Below are positions 10,220 through 46,664 of a stretch of 64,000 nt of DNA, one piece after another. How positions within the stretch are numbered: position 1 is the first letter of the stretch; each line of letters begins with the position of its first letter. The DNA comes from Syngnathus acus (Eukaryota > Chordata > Actinopteri > Syngnathiformes > Syngnathidae). Below the pieces are notes generated by a model. The model was given only the letters and a program-made list of their open reading frames with translations, ran no database searches and was not told where the DNA came from. Both the position numbers and the translations under genes were made by a program. The DNA lies in contig NC_051098.1 in NCBI RefSeq assembly GCF_901709675.1, forward strand, positions 11,996,918 through 12,060,917. Direction: 5' to 3'.

Positions 10220-13200
10220 ATGGATTTTATGAGGCTGTTCGGCGCCCTGATCGCCTTCCTCTTCCACAATGGGTGCGCTTCTAAAATCAATGGTAAGACG
10301 CCAACACTTGCTTGACTCGGAGTTTCTAGATTATTTTAAAACTTGCATGCGTCTTTGTGCATTTAATAATAATCGGCAACAATTGCTTGTTTTTGCACAA
10401 TCTGCTGAGATTTTAAATATTGTGAGAGGGACTGAGAAAGGGGAAAAGCGCGTTGGCATTGTAATTATTAACAGGCGGCGTGATGTGGAAAATATCAACA
10501 GCCACATGTTGTTTTCGTCTCAGCTGCTCAGTCAGGAGGTCCCATCTTGAGTTCGACTAAACAGCTTCAATCCTGACGCCAGTAGCAGGAAATACGATCA
10601 CAAATCACTCGCGGAGTTGCTTTTATACTAGTTTTTCATATAATTCAAATATTTGGGCCAAAGCTGTCAAGCCAAAATAACAGATGAAAACGATCAGAAA
10701 GTTGCACAGGAATGAATTGTACCGCCAAAATCAATACCAAAGTTGCAGACAGCAGTCTATCCTTCACTTTAATGTTGTGATTGTTGGGTGAAAAAAACGA
10801 TTGTGTCAGTGCTGACAAATTGGTAATCAAGTCCAAATGATATTTTAGGTTTTATAAAGGAAGATAAGTTAGGGTACATTGGCTGTATTTCTCTCGGTCC
10901 ATTACTGAATATATATATATTTCATAAAATGTTGAAAAGCAATCAATTATTCAATATCTGGTAAGTGACATCTGATTGATTAAAGCCAGTGCTTCCCAGT
11001 TTTTTTCTGTTTTCTGTTAAGAAGAAAACATTTTGTGTCCTCTTAAAAAAGCAGAAAGCATCTCACACTCCTGCAACTCAGTGAAATTTATATAAATTTA
11101 CATCCACACACAATAATGAATAACTTTGTTAATTTTGTTTTCTTTTAGTCTGTAACAGAAAAGATTTGAAAAGCAGCAATGCGGTTGAAATTGAAACTAG
11201 AAATAAAAGCGATGTTTTTGCAAAACAAATAACCCCCCAAAAATTTTTTTTTTTTTCCTGGTTTAACTCAAAAGAAAATTAGCAAACTGGCCGATGATGA
11301 AATTAAGGTCACAAATGAAATCCCCATGATGTAAAGTAGCAATCATCAACTGGCGGCCCGCCGGACCATCCAATCCAGCATATATATATATATATATATA
11401 TATATGTGATTTTTATTTCACTGTTATTTGATAATTGAAATTGATAATTGATAATGAAATTCTGGTCCTCTGACAAATATCATTGATGACCTCTGCTGTG
11501 TAGGCATTCCCAGTGCAATACAGCCCCATTTGCTTTCTAATTTTGCAACCACGTGAGAACCACAGTCAGCCTCTTGTTCTCTCTCTCATGGCTGATGTTT
11601 CTGTCCAGGCCAAAGGATCTGCCGGCGAGGGACGGAGCGTCCATGCTATAAGGTGTCCTACATCCAGGACAGCAGGCGAAGGCTGACGTTCCAAGATGCC
11701 AGACAGGCCTGCAGATCGGACGGAGGAGATCTGCTCAGCATCGAAACAGAAAGCGAGCAGCGACTGATCGAAAGATTCATACAGCAGCTCCACGCCGCCG
11801 ATGGAGATTTCTGGATTGGCCTTCGCCGCAGCCCGCAGCGTTTCAGGACTGGCAGCGTCAACCCGGGATGCCCGTCCCAGTACTTTTGGCTGGACGGGAG
11901 CAAAGCCAAGTTCAGGTTGTTTTTCTTTTCACAGATGCAACTCAGAAATTGTGCTATGTTGGTGTTTCCACTGCTGCTTCAAGACTGATAACCACAGACA
12001 TTATTTGGGGAAAAAATTGGAAAATAGCCGGTGTCATAAAAAATTTAATCACTGTTGGTTTAAATGAGTCATTGTTGGGAGTAGATCCAGTTAGCTCTAG
12101 CAGTTTTACACTGCAAAACGAAATGTTGTGAAATAACAATATAGGAAGCAGAGGGTGTACTGCTTCACAGTCAAGAGGTCATGGGTTCAAATTTCTTCCT
12201 GGGCTTGCCTGAGTTGTCTCCGGGTACTCAGCCGCATGCCAAAACATGCATGTGAGGTTCACCATATTTTCAAAATTAGCGGTGTCAAACTCATTTTTTG
12301 TCTCAGGCCACATGGTAGTTATTAGGGATTGGACTGTACTCTTAAAAAATGGAGTAGCGTTCAGATGCTCTGCGTGGGACAATTCACCATTATACACAGC
12401 ACTTTTTCTGTTTTTCAGTTTTCTTTATATTCACGTCGCATATGTGTGTGCAGGGGAGCTGCTAGGGGGTGGCCAGGGGGGGCCAAATAATCAATGCTAT
12501 AGAATAGAGTGACTGGAGTGATTGAAGATATTCCGATTGAAATTAATTTGAGCATTTGAACCTCGTGCCTTTCAGGAACTGGCACTGGGACGAGCCTTCC
12601 TGCGGCGGGGAAATGTGTGTGGTTCTTTACTACCAACCGTCTGCACCACCTGATGAGGAAGGCCATTTCCTCTTCCAGTGGAATGACGACAACTGCAATG
12701 CCAAGAACAACTACGTTTGCAAATATCCAAAAGGTGAGCCACAGGAACACTACTACACATAAATACAGTTTTCTGACATTATTATTGGAATTAAATCAGG
12801 ATGTACAGTATTTCCAACTCTCATGGTATGTTAGTGTTTTTTGTTTTGGTTTTTGTGCTGTACCTGTTGATTACATAACTGTATGTTGTGCAACTGAAGA
12901 AACCCAATCTCTTTATATTTTCAGAGAAGACGACAGTATTTACAGAGGCAGGGCGAGGGAACGCAGCACATGCAGGTACAACATGTACCATATGAAGTCT
13001 CAAGCGTCCGATGCCTCAGGGCTTGAAAATGCATTCAGACAAACATACAGTTTGTCCTTGCTCAGTTTCGAACTTATGATTCCACTTTCTAACTGGACGG
13101 ATCATTAATAAGACATTTTGAATTATTTTTCCATAAACATGGAGTCATTTCTTTTGTTCCCCACAGTTCCTACTGTGATGCCAAATATATTCTTCACAAC

Positions 13201-14062
13201 ATCAAGTGGCGAGACGATTAAAGTAGGAATGCCTGAGTCATCAGGTTGGAAGAAAACGGACTGTTTTACACTCAGCCAAGTATATTTTGGAATAATATTT
13301 TGAAAGCTGTTTTTTGTTCTCCCTTTCAGTATCTTTCTCCGACAACTCCTTGTACGTTCCCTACATCCTGTACGCAACCATTCCTGCACTACTGCTGCTA
13401 TTGCTTGCGGTTTCGGGCTTCTTCTGCTACAAACAAGCTAAGCGGTACGAACAAAACACAAATATTTATCTAACGTCTCCAAAAACATTGCCTCTTTTCC
13501 ATGATACATTATTAACACGGCAATATTCACTTTTGAGTACTAGCACTGTTCAAGTTTTTACAACTATGACTGGAGTTGAGTTGGAGAACTTCTGCGCATG
13601 GGCGGATCTAGGATTTTTATTTTCTTTGGGGGGGGCCATGGGGCGAGCAAGGATATCAACTCTAAATTCAAACTTACCTACAAACTGTCTATAGACCTAT
13701 TGAATCAGAGGCTTTTATTTATCTTTTTTTTTTCTGCCTTCAGGAGAAAGTCAAAAACCAAAAACTCAACCGGCCAACCAAAACCATGGATGCCCACCGA
13801 AGCATCAACTTGCCCTATTCAAGGACCCTATGCCTTCAGTGACATCACCAGACTTTCTCACCTTACTCCGGACAGCACCCTGCCAGCTGACTTCAAAACC
13901 AAGTACCCGTATGCTGCTCCAAAGGAACCCCAGTGGAATGAGTACGAGAATGTATATTTAGCGGACAGGGAGAGCGGCTTCGTGACAAATGACATCTACG
14001 AGACCTCTGGAGCTCACTGTCGCCCTCAGCCTGGTTGGGTTGAAAATGAGATCTATGGGTAG
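10220..14062 (+). CDS. layn: Layilin, C-type lectin hyaluronan receptor
   Basis: Seven phase-compatible exons (10220-10292, 11609-11915, 12576-12733, 12925-12975, 13167-13244, 13330-13444, 13744-14062) give 366 aa. Human LAYN has 382. Order: signal peptide (LFGALIAFLFHNGCA); C-type lectin domain from ICRRGTERPCYK through GDFWIGLRR and NWHWDEPSCGGEMCVV to WNDDNCNAKNNYVCKY; a short stalk; a transmembrane helix (YATIPALLLLLLAVSGFF); and a cytoplasmic tail. The tail ends in the two layilin-type motifs ESGFVTNDIYE and GWVENEIYG, which in mammals bind talin and link the receptor to the cortical cytoskeleton. Layilin binds hyaluronan. Human LAYN ends EIYGY; here the final Tyr codon is TAG. The introns contain small transposon pieces (near 12450 and 13600). 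Confidence 0.95.
11381..11405. repeat. (TA)n microsatellite
   Basis: A pure TA run in layn intron 1. Confidence 0.9.
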
Positions 14063-14605
14063 GATGGTACACTCTTCTGCGGCCTGCCAGGTGCGAGCTA
14101 AGGAATCTTACCCTGTCAGACTAAAGGACGTATTCTTTATCCTCCTTCTCCACCACATGCCCGGTGCAGGATACCTGAACATGTGCCTGTGACTGGAAAC
14201 TATACTACCACGTTGTTCTGGTTCTACAGTAGAACTAGTAGGACTTGAGACTATTAATGTCATGCATATTGTCAATGTACCAAAAAAAAAGAAAAAATTG
14301 ATCAATGGCTAAAAACTCAAATACCGCTGCATATAAAAGAATCCGTTCAACACAGTCCCGCATGCTTAATGTCTGGAATGAGTGAGGCAGGTTATGCAAT
14401 CACAGATGTTTTGATTGTATCCATTTTGCTTCTTGTGGTTTACATTGTCCCCTTTTATCCATCATTTCTGTCGAGTTATGTAACAGCAGTTTTCATTTCA
14501 AAGAGCCAGTGATTAACCCAAATATTCCGCCTTGTCAGCTTGCCCGCAAATGCACCGCTTTCTATATTTGGTTCAGCATGTTTTCATGCAAGGTTGTATT
14601 CATTT

Positions 14606-14611
14606 AATAAA
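14606..14611 (+). terminator. layn polyadenylation signal AATAAA
   Basis: Canonical AATAAA about 545 bp after the layn stop codon, the first clear signal downstream. Confidence 0.6.
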
Positions 14612-15212
14612 ATGATTCAGCAGGATAATTCTAGCCTTTTCCTCTGAACTTGAAGAGTGACGTCATTTCATTCTTGATGTAAAGAAACAGGACCGTACAT
14701 GTCGAACCTTGGATGACAGAACGTAACGTGACCCCTGCAAAGCATAAAGCTGTGAGCCTACCTGACTGTTCGATAAACTTCCGTGACAATGAACAGATTT
14801 GTAGGAAGTTTTAGACATGTCATGGATTCACTCACCAGCGTGCCTGTCTCATAAATAATCTCTGACTGAAACGAGTACCGTTCGGGTCTACGTGTGTCAT
14901 GGAAAGCTGCAGCCAACCCAGTCAAGAAGAGGCTGAGTATGTTCTTGGAGAACGCTCGACAGGAAATGCCAAAAGCACATCTGGAACTCTTACATTCAGG
15001 AAGTCTAGTGCGTGACAGCAGGGGCCTTCAGAGCACAGCTCTGCCTGTCTACAGTCCACCGCTCAGTGGGAGACAGCTGCCTGTGGGCTGTACATCAAAA
15101 CGTGACACTTGCTTGGTCACATTGTACTGTATTAATACACAGTACATACGGTATACTATTTATATAGTTTATTGTATAGATGCAACATACCTTGTATGTA
15201 AATAATACATAT

Positions 15213-15272
<60 letters not shown>

Positions 15273-15990
15273 AATAGATGTAGCTGCATAGATATTTTTA
15301 GTTCAGTCATGTAACTAAAGACGAAATTGTCCATTGTTGTGAATGTGAATGGTTGTTTGACAAACGTGTGCTCTTTGATTGACAGAAGCCCAGTTCATGG
15401 AGTGTGCTGACACTAAAGATGGGTTCACCAGCAGCCCCCGTGAAAGATTTGGATGTATGGATCCACCATTCAATAAAGGTTTAATAAATAAGGATAAGCC
15501 GTTTAGAAAATGGATGGATTGATGGTATTACTGTACGTAGCCTTGTTGCAATTGCCTCGTTTAGCCTGCAAGTGGTGGTATAACGTAGCTGATCAGGACG
15601 CTTGGGGCTAATAAAATGTTTTGTACTGTATATCACGAGGACTTGTGTCAATGCTATGAAGTTTAAATTAGAATTCTCTATAATTGTTTAGTACGCATCA
15701 TAAGGATCTGGAATGCATTACAGCTATACGTCATCAGAAGTTCCAAATTTCAAAGCATGTACAGAATGTCCACACATGCTGCACGGCACTTTTTTTTTTT
15801 ACCCACGTGACAAAAAAAAGGCAAATGAAGGTCTAGCTGAATATGAACATTAACCCCTTTCGTACTTCGCAGAAATTTTATGAAGCACCTGCATGAGCTG
15901 CACAAAAGAAAGTTACCTTATGCATGCAAGCAAGGGCGATGGATGGGCAGGCAAGGCAGTAGAGCAAACATGCATTTCGGAAGAGCAATT
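14612..15990. other. Intergenic region between layn and sik2
   Basis: It includes a long AT microsatellite at 15216-15269. I see no coding exon or RNA gene. Confidence 0.5.
15216..15269. repeat. (AT)n microsatellite, about 27 copies
   Basis: Uninterrupted AT dinucleotides. Open frames of alternating Tyr-Ile across it are artefacts. Confidence 0.95.
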
Positions 15991-15998
15991 TTACCGGT

Positions 15999-16105
15999 TG
16001 ACGTAAGAGGTGGGTCTGGTTGTCGTGGCAACCGATTGGCACCGAAGTGTGGAGCGGCGCCGTGGCCCCGCCCCGTGTACAAATACCCCCATGGCTTTGA
16101 CGTCA
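15999..16105 (+). promoter_or_regulatory. sik2 proximal promoter: two CREs, X-box, CCAAT box
   Basis: Reading 5' to 3': TGACGTAA (15999-16006), GTTGTCGTGGCAACC (about 16019-16033, an RFX X-box-like inverted repeat), an abutting inverted CCAAT box (CGATTGG), and a perfect palindromic CRE, TGACGTCA (16098-16105). A further CGTCA half-site follows near 16110. The block lies about 430-530 bp before the sik2 ATG in GC-rich sequence. Factor binding is inferred from motif identity only. Confidence 0.5.
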
Positions 16106-16529
16106 ATGCACGTCAGGCGGAGAACATGATGCCTCTTTGCGAGGCAACTCGTGTGTGCTGGCTGGCTGGCTGAGAGAGAGGACCGCGAGCTGATTCGGAA
16201 ACAGTAGAGCACCATTGTGGCTGCAGGAAGGTGACATACAAGGTTTGCCCCCACGCCCCCCCAAAAAAGAGAGAGAGAAAAGAAGAAAATGGACCTCCTC
16301 GTGTCGCCGCCGTTTTGAAAGAATACGCCGACAAATAACTAAAGTATTTTTATTTTTTTTAATGGACACGCTTCGAATGGCGGCGGCGGTGGAGGCAGAA
16401 GCCGGTGGTTAGTTTAGGCTTTTTTTGGTGTGCAAAAGCTGAAAGAAACCCGTGTGAGCACCCCACGCCACCATCATCACCCCCCAGCTCGTCCTCCGCC
16501 GCCGAGACAGTCCCGTCGTCTAGAACAGC

Positions 16530-41812
<25,283 letters not shown>

Positions 41813-43460
41813 AGACTCGGGTGCAACGGGCCGGTTCGAAGCAGTATTAAGCACAGAGATCCCGAAGAGCAGAGAGATTTGGAGACACGGGCGTAGCAGC
41901 GGGGAAAGCGCAGATTTTCGTACAACCAAGAAAAACTGAATTTCTTACTTGGGATGAACCTCGGAGAACCTTTCGTACCAAAATCCCTCCCTTAGCTGAC
42001 CTCCTTTCCCTCCCTCTCCTCCCCACCTGTCGAGCAGGACAGTGCGGCGGGAACTCGTGTTGATGTCGCGTCGCTGTGGCGAGGCTGCTCCAGCGGCAGC
42101 CCTCGTGAGACGACGACAATCACGTGCAGCGTTTCACACAGAAATGGCTTGGAAGTGAGCGCTTTTTGGACTGGGTGGCAAGCAAAAGCACAAAATGGCT
42201 GCCAGGACCGCAGGTTGTTTGAACACTAGTTTGATATCTAGCTTAAGGTCCACGTGCTTCGACGCTCATTGTGCTCACCGGTATGGCAATTCTTAAGCTG
42301 CGTGAGCATCTATCAGTTATTCTAGAGATAAAGAACCGGTAATGCGAGTTCATTGTGCACCACGTTTGAAGATAATTGCTGAAAACATGCAGATTTGCAC
42401 CATTTCAAATTTGCCTGATATTTTGGTGGCTAAAAGTTGAAATTTTAGCACTTGCATAAAGCTGCTAGAGAATTTATTTGCAGTGCTGTAGATTCATCAC
42501 TCGACGAGTGAAAACAAAGAGCATACGAACGAGCACATGGACCTTAAACTGGACTTGCGGGAAGTGCTCAAAAGGCTCGCCATAGGCAGCGTTGTTTTTC
42601 TGCTAAAATAAGACACCTTGACAGCAACCGCAAGTCGTTGTTTTAGCGGAGAGAAGAGACGACGGCCCTCGTTTATCACAAAGCACAAATTCAAGTGTCA
42701 CTTTGCACTCCGGTGGGTTGTACGGTAGCGGGTGGGCGGGCACAACGGTCGTATTGACCACTCGCAACACTAACAATAGAGGCACGCAGTATTTTGACAG
42801 GAGCACTCACCAAGTGGATGACTACACAACACAACAACACATTTCCTCACTCTACAGTGTTTTTTTTTTTTTTTTTGGCAACTACTGAACTAACACTACT
42901 GAAAGGCTTCTCCACCTTCTATCCTGAGGAGCGCTTGATTTGTGGCTGGTGGTAAACGAGGGCTCCCGTAGTTGAATGTTTGGTGACAACAGCTTATTAT
43001 TCTACCTTTTTGTGGCAATACTGAAGCAATATTAATCTTCTGTGATGATGATGATGATGCGCCTAAGCTGCGCGGCTCACTCTGATCTGATTCGTCACGC
43101 GGAACTGTTGACATCAGCAGGAGTGTTTTTTTGTTTTGTTTCGTTTTGTTTTGCACAAGTCGGCGAGAATGTCACGTGACTGAAAAGGACGAGATTTTCC
43201 GTGAACGAATGTAACGGATGACGCCACGTGTGACCACTTTTGGGGCGAACGGCAAAAATGGCGTCGAGACGAGAGACTTTTTTTTTTTTTTTGCATTATT
43301 TTATTCTTTAGTTTTAGCAGCACTCAGACTGTGATGAATACAGTTGAAGTATCTTTCCGACAAGTGACATTTTGTGTGTGTGTGTGTGTGTGTGGTCAAA
43401 TCAAATTGAAAATTAATTCTTTGGCGAAGTGAGGTGTCTAATAAAGTACACCGACCGTAG
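41813..43460 (+). other. sik2 3' UTR and polyadenylation signal
   Basis: About 1.6 kb downstream of the sik2 stop without a credible ORF. A TG microsatellite at about 43373-43393 is followed by AATAAA at 43439-43444, a plausible cleavage signal. Confidence 0.5.
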
Positions 43461-43619
43461 CAACAATGGCAGACTTGGAGGTCAAATCCACCATTCAGAC
43501 CTTTCACGTACTTTTCTTATCAATAGCAATAGACATCACTTATTCACCAAGGACTATTGGAGTCAAGCTAAAAAGAGAAGAAGAAAAAAATTGGAATATA
43601 CAAGTCAAATGGTCATATG

Positions 43620-44060
43620 AGGACTCTCTGAAAATTGCGACGTTTCTTGTAATGTTACAATTTGCTCATGCACCCATTAAAATGACAACATTGATGACTA
43701 TCCGATAAAATTACGACAATTGTAATGCTACAATTTTGTTACAGTTTCAACTTGGTCACATTCTCTCAAAATGATTGTCCTCGTAAGATTACAATTTAAA
43801 AATTCGCTTCTAAAGGTCACAACTTCATCTTACAACTATTCTCGTAAAACGAGGACTTTTTCCTCTGAAAATGGTGACTACTGTTAGAATGTTACATTTT
43901 TTCATTCAAGCATTACAAGTTGAACTCTTGTCATCACATTCCGCCTTTTTTCCTTGTCAGATTACGATTTGATATTCACTCGATGAATTATGACTTCATT
44001 GTAGTGACTTTTCCCCTTAGATTTTGATGTCATTGTTTTGAAATTACATTTTTAGATTGG
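43620..44060. repeat. Degenerate array of TTAC/ATTACGA-type motifs
   Basis: Irregularly spaced variants of CTCGTAAAATTACGAC and ATGTTACAATTT recur through the segment. They look like a decayed tandem repeat of roughly 40-50 bp. The period cannot be fixed by eye. Confidence 0.4.
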
Positions 44061-46478
44061 CCCTAATATTCATTGGTACTTACAGCAATGAGGCCCTGTA
44101 TATTTTTTCTTTTCACGTTTCATGAATTGCTTGACACCGTAACGCGGGTTTATATCGACTTACAGTCCCATTTTTGTCACCTCACGTCGCCATCGTGACA
44201 GTAAAAATTAGTAACGGCAGCAATAATAACCCACAATGCATTGCAGCCATAAGTGACAGAAAAAGGTGTGCAAAGAACTCAAATATTGTATCCATATTTT
44301 CAGGTAGCTCAGGTTTACTGGACAGAAATGTATTACTACCGCTGTAGGACATCAACTCATATTTGTTTGAAAAAGTGTACAAATTAGCGTTAAATACAGC
44401 GAGCTAGTAGTGTTTGTATTCTGTGTGCCTTTTACTTTCCACATTTCAATTTATCGATTTATTCATGATTAGCTTTTGTTTTTTGCCTCCCACTCAAATG
44501 AGTACAATCCCGTTTTTACAAAGGTACAAAAACCAAAGTCCCTCAAAGATTTTGCCAGTATGAGCCGCCATCTTTGTGACTTTAAACAATGTTTTTATCT
44601 GAACTGTTGGCTCAGTGGCCACACGTGTCAAAAGTATTCTAGCAATATATTTGTGTATAGGTGAAGACTGAAATAATCGGGAGAGTAGTATTGGATACAA
44701 TACATTCATTTCACACACACACACACACACGCCCCCCTGCCCACTCGACTCCCTGCGGATGGAACACAACAACATGAAATAGACTTTTCTATATTTCCCC
44801 TCATTGTTGTCGACCACACATAAGCTAACTTGCTGTTGAGATTAAAAAAGGGTTCTTGAACAGCTAAATGCTTCCTTGTCTTCTTTTGTCTCCAACCCCA
44901 CTCATAAAAAGAAATTGTGCTCTGAAGCTCTTAACATGCACGCAACTTTTTTTCCCCAAACTCTAGGAAGCGAAACAAAGGAGAGCTGCATGACTCAGCA
45001 GAAATGACCTCACCCTAATTACTCTGACCATCAGTACAGATTTTTCATATTTGTTCAATGTTTGCAGCAATGAACCACTCAACCCAACACAATCCCATTA
45101 CTCATATCAGTTATTGGTTTTCTTTTTTAGTATGTACTGTGGATATAAAAGTATACACACCCCTGTGCAAATGCAAGATCGATCATTTCAAAAATATTTT
45201 CCACAAGCAATGTTACTGTTAAGATCTGGAATTCTGTTGCAAAAGTGTGCACACCCTTGTAATTGGGATGAAACTTGTGTCCAGAATTAACCAATCATAT
45301 TTAAACCCAAAATAAACCCCAAATAAAGTTCAGATGTTACCGTAGGAATCTCGTGATCTTGTGCTGACACTGACTGTCGGCTAGCAGGAATTTAAGCATT
45401 GTTTTGCAATGTTTTGTAATTAGAAGAATGCTCACATTAGTTTTCAAATCGACTTGAACTTTATTCTGTTATAAAGGATTTCTTGAGCAATGTATGATAT
45501 GAACATAGGTGTTTCCCCACCCAATGTGCAGGGAAAGTGACAATGTACCAGAGAACTCATGTGGTAGAGAACACCTAATCCCTGAGACTAGACGCAGATG
45601 AGTTGGGGGACTGATCTGGCCTCTTCATGGAAAAGCAAGGCGTTATGGCTTTCCAGGGAATATGATCACGTCGAGTGTGAAGGACACATGCGTGACCTCA
45701 GTGGACATGACAGTAAATCCAATAATAATGCAGGGATTTGTGATGCTTTTTACTGCCATACCATGTATAGCAAGTCTTTTTTTTGTATTAAAAAAAAAAA
45801 AAAAAAAGACAAGGCTTTTTAAGGGATAAACACTTTGTGTATGCATAGAGTCTAGGGGTACACTTGATTGACTTGTATGCAGTCTGTGGTATCAATGCCT
45901 GCCTGGATTATGGTAAGGATCAAAAGTGGCTTCATTAAAATAAAAATAAAAATACCATGTATAATAAGGGGCTCCTGGAATGTTATGTGGATATTTCCAT
46001 TTTGAGTCTTGCTTGCAGTGCAAAGCCGATAAGAAGAAAAGGCACAACTCAACAGCATGTGTATTTTTCCCCCTCAGTAAAAAACGCACACACACGTCAG
46101 GTCAAAGTATGGTGTGATGACATCATCCGTTGCCACGACAACAGGGGAGGGGGCATGACAACATCCAACTGCGTCTTTGCCAGCAAGATGAGTGAAAAAA
46201 AGAAAAGGAATCCGGATTAGAGCTGAGCAGTTCATTAAAAAAAACCATTAATAAGGTTCTACCTTCTCAAGGCTAACATGCATGTTGAAATGACTCAGTG
46301 CACTTTCCCTTTATACTTTTACTGGATGTGACGTAAATAACATGAATCATGAGGATTATCAATGGAACAAAGACAGGCCTCGCTGTTGAGAGTTTGCATG
46401 AAATCTTCACGCTGCATGCAGGAATGCGCGCAGACACACGCGCGCACGCGCACGCCTCAAGCGCAAGCAAACACTGAC
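44061..46478. other. Intergenic region between sik2 and the satellite element
   Basis: Contains an AC run at about 44714-44730, the repeat at 45128-45345 and an A-run near 45789. An X-box-like GTTGCCACGACAAC lies near 46129. No gene is supported. Confidence 0.5.
45128..45345. mobile_element. Dispersed non-autonomous element (GTACTGTGGATATAAAAGT type)
   Basis: It starts GTACTGTGGATATAAAAGTA with CACACCCCTGTGCAAATG. It carries an inverted-sense counterpart near AAAAGTGTGCACACCCTTG. This phrase is common in fish repeats. Confidence 0.5.
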
Positions 46479-46664
46479 TAGTAGTGATGTGCATTACAGT
46501 TCTTTTAAGAGAACTGAATCTTTAGAATCAGTTCTCTCCAAAGATTCGTTCATAAGATTCGTTCAACGAATCGGCTGGTTGATCTGTGACGTCACACGGA
46601 CACTCCATTAGGTACACCGCCATTTTCAAGTGTACCTAATAACAGGCCACTTTATTAGGGAAAT

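Noticed and set aside
15095-15334. Minus-strand ORF with a Tyr-Ile repeat
   Set aside because: It is a translation of the AT microsatellite.
16119-16412. Short ORFs upstream of sik2 as separate genes
   Set aside because: They lie in the promoter and 5' UTR, and the sik2 start at 16530 matches SIK2 from the first residues, with an in-frame stop just upstream.
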